A stretch of 64,000 bases of DNA, from NCBI GenBank assembly GCA_031213475.1, contig JARUPZ010000016.1:8820270-8884269 (forward strand), in the 5' to 3' direction. This document shows, one piece after another, positions 37,865 to 51,900 of this stretch. Each line of letters begins with the position of its first letter. The stretch's first letter is position 1. The stretch is from Nereocystis luetkeana (lineage: Eukaryota; Sar; Phaeophyceae; Laminariales; Laminariaceae). The notes under the pieces are model-generated. The model saw nothing but the letters and a program-made list of their open reading frames with translations. It did not search any database and had not been told where the DNA came from. A program made the translations under genes and the position numbers.

Positions 37865-40800
37865 CTGTGTGCAGATAGATAAATAGACACACAGACAAAC
37901 AGATAGACAGATGGACAGACAGACAGACAGACGAACAAACGGACAGACAGACAGACAGACAGGCGGACAGGCGGACAGACAGACAGGCAGACAAATAGAC
38001 AGACGGGCAGGCAGACAGGCAGACAGACAGACAGACAGGCAGACAAACAGACACACATACAGGCAGACAAACAGACATACAGGCAGACAGACAGACAGGG
38101 AGACAGACAAATAGGCAGACGAATAGACAGACAGGCAGGCAGACAGACAGAAAGACAGAGAGACAGCCGGGCAGACAGATAGACAGACAGACAGACACAC
38201 AGACATATCGGTAGGCAAACAAGCAGACAGACAGACAAGACAGGCAGACACGTGTGGCGAGAGAGCCGAAGCCACGGGAAGGTAGGGCAAGGGGGGGTTC
38301 GGGTTGGTTTGGTTCGGTTTGGTTTAACACGGGAAGGGATGGGGTGGTGTGGGGTGGGATAGGGTTGAATAGGGAGGGGTGGGGTGGTTCAATTTTATTT
38401 TCAGCTTGGTTCGGGGAACAAGGCCGCGGAGCTGGCGTGCGGCAGTATGTTGTTGTATGATTCCGAGTAGTTGATCCCGAACACAAACGTGGTCCAGTTC
38501 CAATAAAAAGCAACCAACCACAAAGCATCCAACTCTGATGACACGTACCAGGTATTAGACCAATAGCTTGTCTCCCCACAACGGTGTGCAGTTCCAAAAC
38601 AATTCCCGTCAGTAATGCCCAGCCAATCTCCCCGGGTGGGCTAGTGTAGTGGTACGAATGCTGCTAAGAGTTGATGCTGGACTTCGAATTCCACGTGGGT
38701 CGAACTTTGGAGTTTATTCGCAAAACAAAACAACAACAAAAAACGGAATCAACTGCGGAGAGCGCCTAGTAGCGTGGGTAGGCGGCGCAATTCGATGCCA
38801 GTCGACGAGGGAAGGAAGGGCTGAAGTCTTCTCGAGATAAAAATGCTTCCCAAGGCAAGAACCGTGCTGGGGAGGAGGGAGAAGAGCTTGCTTTGTGACC
38901 CCGGATTTGAGTTATGACTAAAGAAGGAGAGAGAGGGAGAAATAGTAGGGCAAAGATAATAAATGGGAAAGAAGATAAGAAGAAAAATAAAAAAGGGGGA
39001 AAAAAAGTACAGCCGAGTACGGTTCCTTTCGCAGAAGCGGCACCAAAATGTATTCAACTATGACTTCAAGATTTTACGGTAGGGGCTGCCGTGGGAGCAT
39101 AGCAATAAAACCAGAGGTGGTGTGTAATATACGGGGATAAACGGTTCTCGAGTTGATCGTAGGTTCTGATATTTACGCCCCCCCCCCGTATGGAAGTCAT
39201 ATGGCTGAGGCCATGCATGGTATCGAGTACCCCCCCCCCCCCCTCCTCCCCCCCCATATGCGAGTCCGCCTCAGAAGCGGTTCTTGGTAGGATGCAGCCA
39301 GGCAGTTGCATAGTATACTACTGTAAATCCATTGCTGTCTCTGGAAGTGGCCGCAACAGACAACCAATCAGCACATTGACGCTGTTATCCTTGTGCAAGA
39401 AAATCCCCCCAAAAGCGGTTCTTGGTAGGATGCAGCTCACCCTCCAGGCGACTCGCCCAACAGCTCACAACGCTTCGCGCTTGGTGCAAAGCAATGTCTG
39501 CCTGATCGGTGAGAACCCGGCGTGCTCCGACCCGGCATTGTAAGGGTATGAGGGTCTATGGTCACATGACTACGGCCATGCATGATGTGAGTACCCTCCC
39601 CCCTCCTACGGCTATACATGTTATCGGGTACACCCCTCCCACCCCCCCCCCCGAATAACAAGCTACCCCAAATCGTTGGAACTTTGAAGCTTCGCACTAT
39701 TAATATCGCCAGTTTGATACGTGACGCATCAAAAATTTCTTCGGGATTAGCTCAACCCTTTGAGGAGGACTGCAGTCCCGTTTAGTGGGACCAACCACTT
39801 AAATTACACGTAGTTTGTCCCCCAAAACGGGACGGCAGTCCTATACTTGAAAAAAAAAGTCGGTCGTTGGGTGGAGACATAGGAGATCTTGATACAAGGT
39901 GTTACCCCTTCAGGGCAAACATAAGGTGCTACCCCTACAGGACAAACACAAGGCGCTACCCCTACAGGACAAACATAAGGTGCTACCCCTACAGGGCAAA
40001 ACATAAGGCGCTACCCCTAGAGGGCAAAATAGAAGGCGCTACCCCTACAAGGCAAAACATAAGGCGCTACCCCTACAGGGCAACATCTAAGGCGCTACCC
40101 CTACAGGGCAAAATATAAGGCGCTACCCCTACAGGGCAAACATAAGGCGCTACCCCTACAGGGCAAACCCTACCGTAGCACGCGTGTGGCCAGTCCCCTA
40201 AAACGACGTTGTGGTTGTTGCACTTTATAAAAAACAAACTTGAAAAAGTGAACCCCACACTAATTCCAAGCGGTTCGTTGCCCACAAAAAACGTGGGGGT
40301 GGTAGGGGGGGGGGTGTAAGAGAGTTAAGAGACCACCTGGTATTATTACGGCGGGAGCATAGCAATCAGAACCCACGATGGATCCAAAGCCATGTATTGT
40401 TGGTGTTGTGTGTGTCGCCTGTTCGCCTGTGTGTGCTGGCTGCCAATGGGTCTCTCGATCGTTGTCAAGGTTTCACCTATTCTCATGCGTTTCTTTATTA
40501 TCGAAACAGAACACAAATATATTAATAGTCGTCCTACTTATTTTCATGTTTTATTCATCATCGAAACAGAACACAAAATTAAGTCGCCATACCTATTTTC
40601 TTCATATTTTCTTCATTATCGAAACAGCAACACAAATATGCGCTTGGTGTGGGAATCCCCACCGAGCACATGGCGTGGCATGCAGTATACAGCTGTCCTT
40701 CACAGAAAACACGCGGGGAAGTCGTGCTCGGGTCGTGCTTTGGGGTAGCTTGGGGTTGGGGCGCAAGGGTTTCTCACGGTGGTGAAGGTGGTGGTTGGGG

Positions 40801-42908
40801 CTAGATAGGTCGACTCGTGATTTGTGGAAACGAAGAAACAACACCGGCTACAATAATCGTACAGGAAGAAGAAGCAACCGCCCATTTGCGGCGGTGTCTT
40901 CCAACTGTGCTGTGCCCTCGCTGATGTCGAGACCAGGCCACAACCCGTGCCAGGGCTCGGGAGCAAGGGCGCCTGTCTCCCCTATATGGGGCTGACAAAA
41001 TAGTCGTGGCCGCCCTGTTCATTGTCCCGTGTTGGAAGCTATATAGATACAGCACGTGCATCTCCTTACGTGTACAAGCCATTTATTTGGTTCTGATCAC
41101 TATGTTTCCCCCCCTAAAACAGCAGCGTTACTAACGGCACACGAACCTTGATGGGAAAGAAGGCCACGGAGCTGGCGTACAGCAGCCTGAAGTTGTACAC
41201 GTCCTTGAAGCTCTCGGCGAAAGCGATGCGGTCCCCCCGTCCCCGCACTTGCATCACGCCTCCCGAGCTCGGGCGGTCTTTGAGGTTGGGGTTGATGATG
41301 ATGACCGGTCTGCCGGCCGCCTCCTCCACCGTGTCGACCAGAAGCTGGTGAATGCTGTAGCCAGCGATGCTCTGGGGGCTGATGACCAGCACCACGTCGT
41401 CCTCCGCCGAAACGTCGGCTTTTTCTCCCAGCTGTGTGTGTTATCAAAGGGAGGGGGGGATCATGGGGGGGGGGGGTGTACTCATTTGCTGCTTGCCTTG
41501 GTCAAATTGCCCACTGACCACACCTCCCTTTCAAGACGGAGCAAGGAGCGGGGGAAGGGGGGGGGGCATTACTCATGTATCGCTTACCTTAGTCATTAGA
41601 CCCATTGGCAACGCCTTTCCTTTCGAGACGGAGCACCTGTTCCTACTCCTAATAGAAAGACCACCAACGTCTGGGTGCTCATTTTCGTTGTTTCCATATA
41701 GTACATAATATCTGTTTTTGCTAATTTTATCCCCTTTCTGCTTTGCCGCCTGTGACCGCTATCTATCTCCCAAGATAGCGATCGTTTTTCTCTATATTAT
41801 CTAGTGTAGAAGGGCGGGATGTGTGTTCGTGTCATGCATGGTCGTCGTCGTATGACCGTAGGACCTTCGCAACCCTATGCACAATTGCCGGGACGCAGCA
41901 CGTCGGGTTTTGACCGATCAGACAGACAATTGCTTACACAGGTGTTGGGTGATTCGGTTGAAAGGACAAGCTGCATCCTGCAAAGAACCGCTTGTGAGGA
42001 CAAAACAGTTGGAGTTGGAGTAAGCTATAGGTTTCTGTTTGTAACTGTGCACAACTATCACAAATAGGTAAAAGGGGGGGGGAGGGGGGGGGGGGGCGTA
42101 CTCATTTGTTGCTTGCCTTAGTCATTTGACCATTGACCACGCACCCCTTTCGAGACGGAGCACCGTTCCTCCTCGTAAGTGGGGGGGGGGGGGGGGGTGC
42201 GTACTCATTTGTTGCTTGCCTTAGTCATTTGACCATTGACCACGCATCCCTTTCGAGACGGAGCACCGTTCCTACTCCTAATAGAGACACCTCCAACAAT
42301 TGGGCGCTCATTATGTTGTTTCCATATATTACATAGAATTTTTTTGCTAATCTTATCCCCTTCCCGTTTGGCCGCCTGTGGCCACCATCTATCTCCTAGG
42401 ATAGCGATCGTTTTCTCGCTGCTATCTAGTGTGTCAAACTCCTCCATGTCACATTCTTCTATTTCCCTCATCTCCTCTTCTAACTCATCCCGTTCCTCCT
42501 TGTATATTTCACATTCTCCTACTATGTGAGTTCTACTCTCTATCGCTTTGCCACACGGGCACATCTGTGCATCTATTTCCTCCTCCTCCCGGCTACTGGT
42601 ATACCTCTTTCTTCTTTCTGGCAAGTCCAGGTCGCCTACACGAAAACGAAGCTTCAGCGAAGTGGGAGGGGGGGGGGGGGGTTACTCGATAGGAGAGATG
42701 TACTCGATCTCATGCATGGCCGTAGTCGTATGACCACAGACCCTTGCATCCCTATAATGCCGGGACGGGGCATGTCGGAATTTCACCGACCAGGCAGACA
42801 TTGCTTGCACCAAGCGCGAAGCGCCGTGAGGTGTCTGGCGAGTCGCATGAAGGGTGAGCTGCATCCTACTAAGAACCGCTCGTGAGGCGGACTTGCATAT
42901 GGACGCAA

Positions 42909-42941
<33 letters not shown>

Positions 42942-45900
42942 TCACTGGAATATTTTTTCGAGACAACCAAGATCAGACAGACCACGTGCTTCGTATTGTT
43001 TTCATATTTTAGACAACGCCAGTTCGATACTGGAAGATTTAAAAAATCTATATATAACAATCTACGGATAGTTTCCATAAACAAAAGCGAGAGGAAAAAC
43101 GCCAGAGAGCGTGGCAAAGCAGCCAGCAGAAGAATCGGTGAAGAAAAAACTTACGGCAGAAATGCTGAAGGTAACAAATTAACCCTGTACTATACTATAC
43201 CTGGTACGCAATAAAAACGAAAGACATGTGTGTACCGCCGTCCCGGGGGGTGGAAGGTGGGGCGCCTGTCAATTTCAATGACCGCGGCTTGCCCAGAAAG
43301 TCGCCGAGCGTAGAAAATGAGCTTCCAGCAATTCCTTACGTCAATCCTTCCCGCTCAAGAAGCTTACAAAAAAATCACCACCCCGCCCCTTCTTCCCTCC
43401 CTACTACCCCCCTCCCCGCCCGCACCCGTGCCCCCCCCCACCCCCCCCCCACCGCCTGGTCGATGAAACCCGACGTGTTCCATCCCGGCATTGTAAGCAT
43501 GCCAGGGTCTATGGTCAAACGACTATGGGCAAGCATGACATGAGTACACCCCCCCTCCCCCCCCCCTCCCGCGCGACGCTCCCCCCCTCTCCCACCTCCC
43601 CCCACCGCCTCCCAGGCCTAACCTGGCCAAAGTTGACGTGCGTTCCCACGAGCCCCTCCTCCCAGTCCATGCCCTTCATGATGGCCATCACCCCCGAAAG
43701 ACTCAGGGGAAGGCTCTTGAAAATCCCCTCCCCCATGCTCGGCTGCACTAGGATGCGCGTGTTGAGTCCGACATCTGCTAGGGAGTAGGCTAGCTCTCGG
43801 ATCATCTCGAGCATCGTCCCGATCCGGTAGGTGTCCATCGAGACGTTCAGCTCCGGCACGGTGCAGGTTAGCTGTCGTTCCGGTTCGGTTTCGGTTTCGG
43901 TTTACGTTTCGGTTTCGAGTTCGGTGTACGTGTTAGTTCCGGTTGGTTCCGGTTTCAAGAACGATTTCAGTTTCGGTTTCCGTGGTTTCGTTTCGGTTTG
44001 TTTCGGTTTCGGTTTCGGTTTGGGTTCGTTTCCGGTTCGTGTCATTTCGCTTTCGGTTTCGGCCGATTTGGTTTCCGTTTCGGTTTCTTCGGTTTTTTCC
44101 CGATTCGTTTCGGTTCCGGTTTCGTTTCCCTATTGTTCCGCGACGCACTGAAAGATAACGAATCAAGTGAAAAGGGGGGCGACGGGGGCACCACATGTTG
44201 GAGCGCAAAAACAAATCGTGTCAACAAATTGCAACCATCTGTTTCGGGTTGCGAGGCAGGGCGGTGGTGGAGGCGTGAAGGCCACGCGTATCAACGGCGC
44301 GCACGCTTGCGCCATAATACTCATACCGAAGGTCGTTGCGCGTGCGACGGTTACACTGTTCGAATTGCCACTTGGCGCCGCGTGTTCCACGAGGGCGGCG
44401 TCGGAAGTACTGGTTCGCGAGCGGGGCGGTTTCGGCGACAAAAAGGTACACGATGACCCATGCCATTATAAAATGCTTCCGGGAGGACATATGTAGCTCA
44501 TTTCATCAATATTTTTATCACGGGGGAACATAGTATTACATAGTAATACATAGTAATGCATAGTAGTACGTAGTAATACATAATAGTACATAGTAATACA
44601 TAGCAGTACAGAGCAATAGATAGTAAAAGAAATAGTAACACAAAATAATACATAGTAGTATATAGTAATACATAGTAATGCATAGTTGACACATAGTAAA
44701 ACATAGAAATCAGAACCACATATGGTGTCAAACAGAGGGACACCTGATTCTTGGGTCCATCGCGGATTCCGAGTACTATGTACTACTAGGTATTAGTTTG
44801 CCCCCCGAAGTAGCCGCTTCGCCGCCACCGTCGCAAGCGATAATGCAGTTTGACGATGACCGATGTCCTCGTCAAAACCGAAAAACAAAAAACAAATCCT
44901 ACTCTGTCATTGCCCTTTCATATATTTTTCTTGATTGTCATGCCGTGGGAGTTGCTGTTCCAGCATCCTGGTGCCGCCAGGAGCTGGATCATTTAGGGGC
45001 AATCCATACAAATAAACGCCGACACTGCCCCCGTCTTTCTCTCTCTCTATCCCTCTGTATCCCTCTCCCTCCATCTCTCTCCACTAAAGAGCGACACGTT
45101 GCAGCGGTCGGTTTTCCCCGGTCCCAGAAGGGATCACACGTCGGACATATAATCTACCGATAGATCACCTGCAGATAGATCATCATCTAGACCATAACCT
45201 GCCGCTATGAAGTGCTGTGCAGGATCCGCATAGTACAAATCCAATCCCAGGAAACATGTCCTCGTACATCACGCAGATTTCATGGCTCCCGCCTAAAAAC
45301 GCGAGCTAGATCATGCAGATCAGGAATGGATCTATCCATCTGCCCCGAAAGATCTGGGAATGATCTGTGGATGATCTGTACATGATCTGTAGATTATCTA
45401 TATGTGATATGTACATGACCTGTACATGACCTGTGGATGATATATACGTGATCTGTAAATGATCTGTACGTATTCTGTGCATGATCTATCTGAGGTGTGA
45501 AAGGGTTAGAAAGACATCACCTTCATCCGGCGCGGCGTGGCGGGGTCCTGCACAGCGGCAACGACTGCGTCCGCCGCCCCCTGGTAGATGAAATTTCGCG
45601 CCAGCGTAGAGTGAGGCACGTTGTTGAGAAGCATGTTGAGCGGCAGCCCGCTGTAGCTTCCTACCGGTATCTGCTCCGCCGCCAGTCAACCCCCCCCCCC
45701 CCCCCCATCACCACCACCATCGCCGCCAAAAAAAATAACGGTAAAAATGCAGCAGGGTGCATGGGCGGAGCCGAGAGGACCGACAAGAGCGCAAGGCATG
45801 GGGATCAGTTCATGGAGCGACAAAACATACCCCAGAGGTTTTCAAGCGATGCAAGTAAAAAACAGGGATAATTCACAATGCAACGGAGCTCTGCCCCCCC

Positions 45901-48900
45901 CCCCCCCCGCCCGCCCCCGAGGGCATATGGTTGCCATACGACTACCGCCATGCGTGATATCGAGTACACCCCCCCTCCCTACCGAGTACACCCCCCCCCC
46001 TCGCGCAAGCAAGCAATGTCTGCCTGGTCGGTGGCAACCCGACACGCCCTCTCCCGGGGTTGTAGGGATGCAAGGGTCTACGAGCATACGACTACGACCA
46101 TGAATGCATGGATGCGAGGGTCTACGGTCATACGACTACGGCCATGCATGATAATGAGTACCCCCCCCCCCCCTGCCCTGCCCTCGGAAACAACCAATCA
46201 GCAGAACCACCAGCCCCCGGTTCACCCACCACACCGCCACCCTCCTTAACCGTTCTCTAGGTTTGCGACAATGTTATGGGGGAAAACCATTTGGAACTAG
46301 AGAAAGAAATTTCTTGCGGTGGGAAAAGCGCGAAGCCTTCAAAAACAAAAGTGTGACTATAAACGTATTGCAAAATGTATCCCATACTAAATTCAATATT
46401 TTTCCCCCAAAAAGGGGAAATCAGCTCTCATGTAAAAATATGTTAAGGAGGCGTGTCAAGTGCTGGTAAAAACGTGCGCCGTCAAGGGTGTATGCAGTGC
46501 TGAGTGTTCCACGCTAAAACGCGCCCAGTCAAGGCAAATCAAGGGGGATTTCCTGCCGTATATCAACGGGGTGAACGTGCAAGTACTGTCTCCTGACATA
46601 TTTCTCTGCTTCCACGAAGGGTTTTAATTTGTACACACTGAACACTGACCAAAACTGTCCCACACTGTTTAAAAGTACCACGCCCCCCAAAAAACCGGCT
46701 GTAGTTCTGAAGGAGTTAGTTAACCCCCAACCCTGACCTTGTAAATGGTGGCCGTGCTCCGTGTTCTCCCCTGCGCCCTGCTCATCTCCATCAAGCGCCG
46801 CTTCACGCCCTCCGCGGTCTCCAGCGGGCGCGCGGTTCCGAAAGACACTCGTACGGTTTCTTTCGACTCTTTCACCTTGGCAGGAGCGCGGGGTGCGGAG
46901 TGCGGAGGCGGGGGGGCGGGGCGGGTGGGGGGAGTGGGGTGGATGGAGTGGGGTGGGGGTGTGGCGGAGGAAGGGGGGGGGGGGGGTGGAGGCAGGAGGA
47001 GGTAGGGTACGTTCATTCAATATCCATATACTGTACATGACACTCGCAGAGTTTGTTTCGACTCTCCATCTTGGCAGGAGGGCGATGTCCGGGGTCTGAG
47101 GGAAGGAGGGGAGGGGAGCGAGGAGGGGGGGGGGTACTCGATATCATGCATGGCCGTAGTCGTATGACTGGGGGGGGGGCGAGATGAAGTAGATTATGTT
47201 TTTTCAGTGTACTGTAGGTCAGGTGACACTCGCATGGGTTTTTTCGGCTCCTTCACCTTGGCAGGGGAGCGGGGTTCGGGGTCCGGGGACCGGTGGCGGG
47301 GGGGGGGGGAGGGGGAGGAGGCAGAAGCTAGCGGTGGGCTGTATTTGTTTAATATTGGAGAGGCAAAAGGCTCCGACGCTTTCAAGTTCGAATCACCTTT
47401 CCAAAGAAAGTGCGTGTCCGAATGTTGACGTCAACATCCATCCCCTCCCCGTCCAACGCAGAAACAGAAACCGACTCCACCACGTACGCTCCCGCCGTCA
47501 TGGCATTTTTTTGTCGAGCTATGTCACCTATCTGAATCGAGGGGGAGTTCCACAAAACACGCACAATGCCAGATGCGGCATTGCGTGCGCGGGGCAAGGG
47601 GGGAGGGGACGACCAGACCGGAGGGAGGGGGGGGAGGAGAAGATGTCGTCACCGGTGTATCAGGCTGAACCATGCGCTCTACTATTAACAGATTTGTTTT
47701 TAGGTGGCAAGCGAAATACAAATAAAAATACCAAAGCAGGGTATGATAAACACGCGCTGTACTAACAGTATTACATTTTCAGGTGGCAAGCGGGAGACAA
47801 ATCATAACAGCGAGGCAGGGTACCATACGAGCACAACGGCAACGTGAAAAACAAAAACATGAACGAAAAAAGCGCAAGCAACTCGCCTCCGTGTAGGCCA
47901 TGACGTAGGACAGCACGTCATCCGGGAGCCCGTTCATGGCGGAGACGATCGTTTTTATCGCCTCGTCGCCCAGCGCGTCTGCGACCTCGTTCTGTACGTT
48001 CGCTACGGCCAGACTCCAGTCCCGCCTTCCCGACCTCGACGCAGTAGTCGCAGTGACAGGTCTCGATCTGCTCGCGGCGTGTTCGTGCGTGATATTCGCG
48101 GCGTTCTCAGCCTTCAGTTTCGACGCTAAAAATCATGTTATGACGGGGTGGGCTAATGTTGTAATCATAAACCACGATGGACCCAGAAAACAGGCATCCC
48201 CCTACGGTATATTTACACGCCCTCGTTGGTTTTGATTCAATATGGCGTGTTTCCCCGTAGTAGTGGCACTACTAATACCTGCCACTCTGACCCAAAATAT
48301 AAGGACCGTTTGGATTGAATCATTATATGCTAACTATCCCTATATTTCGGGTCAGAATGGTACAGTAAATTGGCACCCGTACGCAGTATTTTGAAAAAAC
48401 GAAATAAAGACACCTCAGCTGTGAGATCGGGAGTTGAAAAAATCCCTCAAAAACTCTTCTTTGCAGGCTGCAGCGTGATCCCTCCATCGCGTTTGTATTG
48501 ACATGTATCAAGGAGCATACCGGTACAGTGCAACACTACCGTAAAATTTAGTGATATCAATTACCCTCCGCGTACGACTCCGTCCGGGAATGTAAGGAAG
48601 CAAGAACACGATTTAACGCTTACCGGGTATTACGCTCTCCGCACAAAGTAAGGACCGTTTGGGTATGAATATGGAGGACAGAGTGGTGTCTGCCTTAAAG
48701 TGCTGCTGTCTGTATGGTGTGGCCAGTCATATTGACCACGTCACGTGAGCAGCACACGTGATACACACAGCGGATAGATAGACCTGATCTACAGTAGGCC
48801 ATCTACATCCTATATTTCTGCCCGATGTTAGAATGATTATAACCCGCATTCAGATGCTGAGAGGGGGCGCGGGTCGCTGGACATCTCGTAGCACCAAGGA

Positions 48901-51900
48901 GGGGGTGAGATGTCCGCGGTCGACGCATGGTATGCGGCTCGCAGTCCTGCGCTGTGTCGCACGAGCACTTGTTTTATACTTCAGGCATGGTGTTGGCAAG
49001 AGACCACCGACATGCCTTGTTGATACATGTGGCCACGACAACGATGATGTCTTCACATCAGCTCATCTCCGTGAAATCTAAAGCGCGTGGTCACAAAACA
49101 GGCTGAAACAAAAAAAACTCGATGGGAAAAAAACAAGTACGGTATACCTGGTACAAGATAATGTGGGCACCCCAGTACTAGTGCGCAAGGGAACGGTGCT
49201 AACGAACGATGGTGCCAACTGCAGCCAATAAACACTATTACGGGGGACCATAGTTAATAGGACCAGGTATTGTCAGTAAAAATGGTTAAATATATAGGTT
49301 TTTATGTATACCACAGGTCCTATTAACTATGCCCCCCCCCCAATAGACCGCCTCAAAAGCGGTTCTTAGTAGGATGCAGCTCACCCTTCATGCGACTCGC
49401 CAGACACCTCACGGCGCTCGCGCTTGGCGCAAGCAATGTCTGCCTGGTCGGTAAAACCCGACATGCTCCATCCCGGCATTGCAGGGATGCGAGGGTCTAT
49501 GGTCATACGACTACGGCCATGCATGAGATCGAGTACATCTCTCCTATCGAGTACACCCCCAATAGAGAAATATCCATCCATGGTACGAAAAGGCGCGGTT
49601 GGCTCTGGCATACCAGGTACCAGGTATGTCACACGGCATGCAGGTCCTAAAGGTTGACGTTGGCTGTCTGTTTATGATGTAGCGGGAATATCTAGGTAAG
49701 TAGGTGCGTGGGAGCGGCGTGAGCGGAGAAGGATAGAGGCTAGGGAAAGGAGTGCCCCCACGGCTCACCCAACGCCCTCGAGCACCAGCCGTCAACACGT
49801 ACAATGTGATGGTTGATGGGCCCGCAGGGTCTTCTGTGGCATATCGTCACAGTAGTGAGTAGGACTGCTGCCGCTGCTGTGCTTTGCTGTCTACGGGATA
49901 CGATTCATACTACTGTGCTGCTGCAATACCTGCTGCGTCTTCTGTTGTATTAATGTTCAATGTTAACGCCACTGCGCGAAACTCTCGGGACACATGTTGT
50001 CCACTAGGCGCGCGTAGGCGTTTCGCCAAAATCTTTAAAACCACTTCGAAGCAGAAAAAAAGACTTGCCAACAAGATTCACTTCTCAATTTTTCAGAAAA
50101 TTGCTTCCAACAAACAAGAATCCAGAGCTTCTAAAAATGCCGAAAAGATTATGATCAGTACCTCTTGACGGAATCGCCACTTGCGTGTCCGCACTCTTTT
50201 CGGTACGTCAGCTTACTATTAATAGTTGGAAAAATCCGCAAGGAGGCCAGCTAACTTTTGGCGAAAGCCATTTTCTTACCGGCGATGTAGCCATGGCACT
50301 ACAACAGTAGGCTACCAGCCGTGAAATTAAATATGTCGCGATTTTGCGAGTTTTTGGGCTGCTGGCCCGCGAATCCGAGCTCACGCAAATATCTCGTGAC
50401 ACGCTTCTAGCTGCCTACAACTGCCGTCTGGAGCACCCGGCGCCCACACACACCCCATCAAGAGCGTGCCCCAATTTCGCGGGCTGTTGTTGCTTGTATG
50501 GAGCTGTATAGAGCTGTCCACGAGTGAAGTGCAAACGGTCAGCCGGGGGTTGTTTCCTGCCTCATTCAGTGTCTTCCGAATTTCGACCGCTGCAGCCCCT
50601 CAAAGTCGAGTTGTCGATTTCCGTTGAGGAAACGCGGACGGCCAATCTGAAGAGAATCACGAGCTGGTGTGGACGAAACACCAAGCTGATACACCCCCTC
50701 TCTGCAAAGGCACCAATCAGCCGAAGGTTCAAACGCAACGTGTCAAAATAGAGGCGGAATTTCCTATACGGAAAAACCATTTAGATATTAGGGTCGCCCG
50801 GAAACCCGGGGATAGGGGGTGGATAAGATCCTATTGTTGGCACATGAACAGCAGGGAGCAGGGGATAGGGGACGAGATTAAACAGCGCGAAGAAATCCCG
50901 CCGCATCATCATCAGCGGTAGCCGTAGCAGCATCATCAGTCGGTCTTGATGTTCAAATGGATAAAGTAGAATGGTGCAGGGACAATATGTAGGTACTCTC
51001 GTAGTGCAGGTGGACAATATGTAGGTACTCTCGTAGTGCAGGTCTGTATATAGACCCTGGCAAGCTCGCACGGTAAGTTAATGCCATGCAGATGAGGGTC
51101 GACAAATCGCTGCGAGCGTGTATGTAGATAGACAACATGTACCAACAGAGAGGCAAGCGAGTAAAAGGGTGCCGATTACGTAGCTCTAAAAACACTTCTC
51201 TATGAAACGACTGACTCCGATGCTGTACGCCGAGTCGCTGAGTAGCTCTTACAGAACTCTAAAAACTGTGATATGAGCGTGCGAGTCGTGAGAACTACGA
51301 GTAGCAGCACAGAGCGCTATTATACACATACTCTCGCACTCGTGGTGTAAGTCCAGTTGTTACCTGTTGGCGAAGCAATTGGCCGATCTGCCAGTGCGAC
51401 CCAAGAAAGAGTTAATGGAGGTTCAACGACGTGGAATACAACACCGCAGGTATGGGGTACTGCACGCGAGATAAGAAGCGTCCTAAACCCAACACCCAAC
51501 ACACTTTGCACTCTGGCGTCCGACCTACCAGGTACAGACTTTGAGCCTTGGAGTGCGGGAACAGCACAGGGACACGACGTGCAAGACCAAGTGAACCGGA
51601 TAGAGGGAAGGATCATGTTTCGTGTGCCGTCACCAGCGAGCTCTCCCCCAAGGAAAACCCGCCAGCACGTTCATGCACCACAGGAACTCACAAGGTAGGA
51701 CCACCGTGGGCTCCGAGTCCGACCTCGCTCGCTCTCGGCAACGGTCTCGCTTGCACGACCCCACTCGGGCGAGCCTGATGATGATGCTGCTGAGTTGATT
51801 GTCCTCTATAAGAAGCAACATTGACTGTCCAAGCGTGCGTCCCATGGAACAGGCAAATCGCCGTTGCTATTGCCGCCACGACCAAGGTCGAACACATTTT

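Noticed and set aside
37758-38597. 279-codon Cys/Leu/Ser/Val-rich frame
   Set aside because: Pure translation of the (ACAG)n microsatellite joined to part of exon 6.
39897-40172. CRISPR-like array
   Set aside because: Units are contiguous without unique spacers, and the locus is a eukaryotic intron.
43868-44130. Telomere-like hexamers (CGGTTT)n
   Set aside because: Irregular, interrupted, internal to a gene, and not the TTAGGG or TTTAGGG type expected of algae.
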